Below, piece after piece: positions 63,851 through 64,000 of a stretch of 64,000 nucleotides of DNA (the stretch's first letter is position 1; each line of letters opens with the position of its first letter). The DNA is taken from positions 62,001 through 126,000 of the forward strand of contig CAYQOX010000001.1 of assembly GCA_964419335.1 (NCBI GenBank), read 5' to 3'. Source of the DNA: CAYQOX01 sp964419335. Lineage in GTDB: Bacteria > Hinthialibacterota > Hinthialibacteria > Hinthialibacterales > Hinthialibacteraceae. The notes under the pieces are model-generated. The model saw only the letters and a list, made by a program, of their open reading frames with translations. It was not told the origin of the DNA and ran no database searches. Position numbers and translations under genes: made by a program.

Positions 63851-64000
63851 TGGTGTTTGTTGTCTATGGTTTCATGAATTAGTTGTTATAAAGGTTACCT
63901 ATTTTATCATCTATATTCAAGTCCGAAATACTATTTATATTATATTTTTTATAAAATTTATAAATTACAATTAAGTTTGAATAAAAGAAGATTTGTCCAT

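Noticed and set aside
1..64000. CRISPR arrays, tRNA or rRNA genes, insertion sequences, prophage genes
   Set aside because: None was seen on either strand: no regularly spaced repeats, no transposase or integrase sequence, no cloverleaf or rRNA signature.

Overview
The window is a 64 kb chromosomal segment of a Gram-negative, respiring bacterium with moderate GC. Supporting signs are Tat-exported oxidoreductases, many c-type cytochromes, an alternative complex III (ACIII) next to an A2-type caa3 oxidase, a type IV pilin/pseudopilin, a formylglycine sulfatase, DUF1080/ThuA proteins and several Gfo/Idh/MocA proteins. This mix is typical of PVC/FCB-related lineages and environmental candidate phyla such as Hydrogenedentota, Sumerlaeota or Hinthialibacterota. 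I cannot place the phylum from sequence reading alone. There is no rRNA, tRNA, CRISPR array, transposase or prophage.

Layout. 1-4642: a minus-strand sulfatase/Gfo-Idh operon and a GT4 glycosyltransferase. 4838-7604: a cobalamin riboswitch ahead of a secreted two-DUF4430 protein, then a pilin-like protein. 7630-11590 (minus): an unrecognised methyltransferase, a GCS2-type glutamate-cysteine ligase and proA. 12.0-14.4 kb: two small proteins (one a 55-aa membrane protein) and mnmE. 14.4-18.6 kb (minus): a 2-oxoacid:ferredoxin oxidoreductase flanked by two CBS-pair proteins. 18.9-20.9 kb (minus): a HisD-like/HisB-like pair in which metal-site residues are replaced in both proteins. 21-24 kb: a diheme cytochrome, a UVR-motif protein and an RTX-like calcium-binding protein.

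24.3-29.3 kb: a broken AlgE-like porin, then an electron-transfer operon of a tetraheme cytochrome, a Tat-exported ferredoxin, an NrfD-type quinone-site protein and an octaheme HAO-family cytochrome. 29.4-39.8 kb: a mixed block of ceramidase, Maf/DUF115 protein, DoxX, a TGS GTPase, a PAS/zinc-ribbon protein, a large membrane glycosyltransferase-like protein, DUF1080 and MoxR. 39.9 kb: a strong promoter with no gene behind it, possibly a small RNA. 40-48 kb: sugar metabolism (TIM-barrel isomerase, DUF1080-ThuA fusion, Tat-type Gfo/Idh), HAD phosphatase, MazG-like, BioY, DoxX and ApbE.

47.9-63.9 kb is a respiratory supercluster. On the minus strand actABCDEF, a small membrane protein, SCO, coxB, coxA, coxC, a subunit IV and a second subunit III follow in order. 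On the plus strand, ctaB (heme O synthase) and a DUF3179 protein converge on it. Together these encode quinol oxidation by ACIII, electron transfer to a caa3 oxidase, and copper and heme supply for that oxidase.
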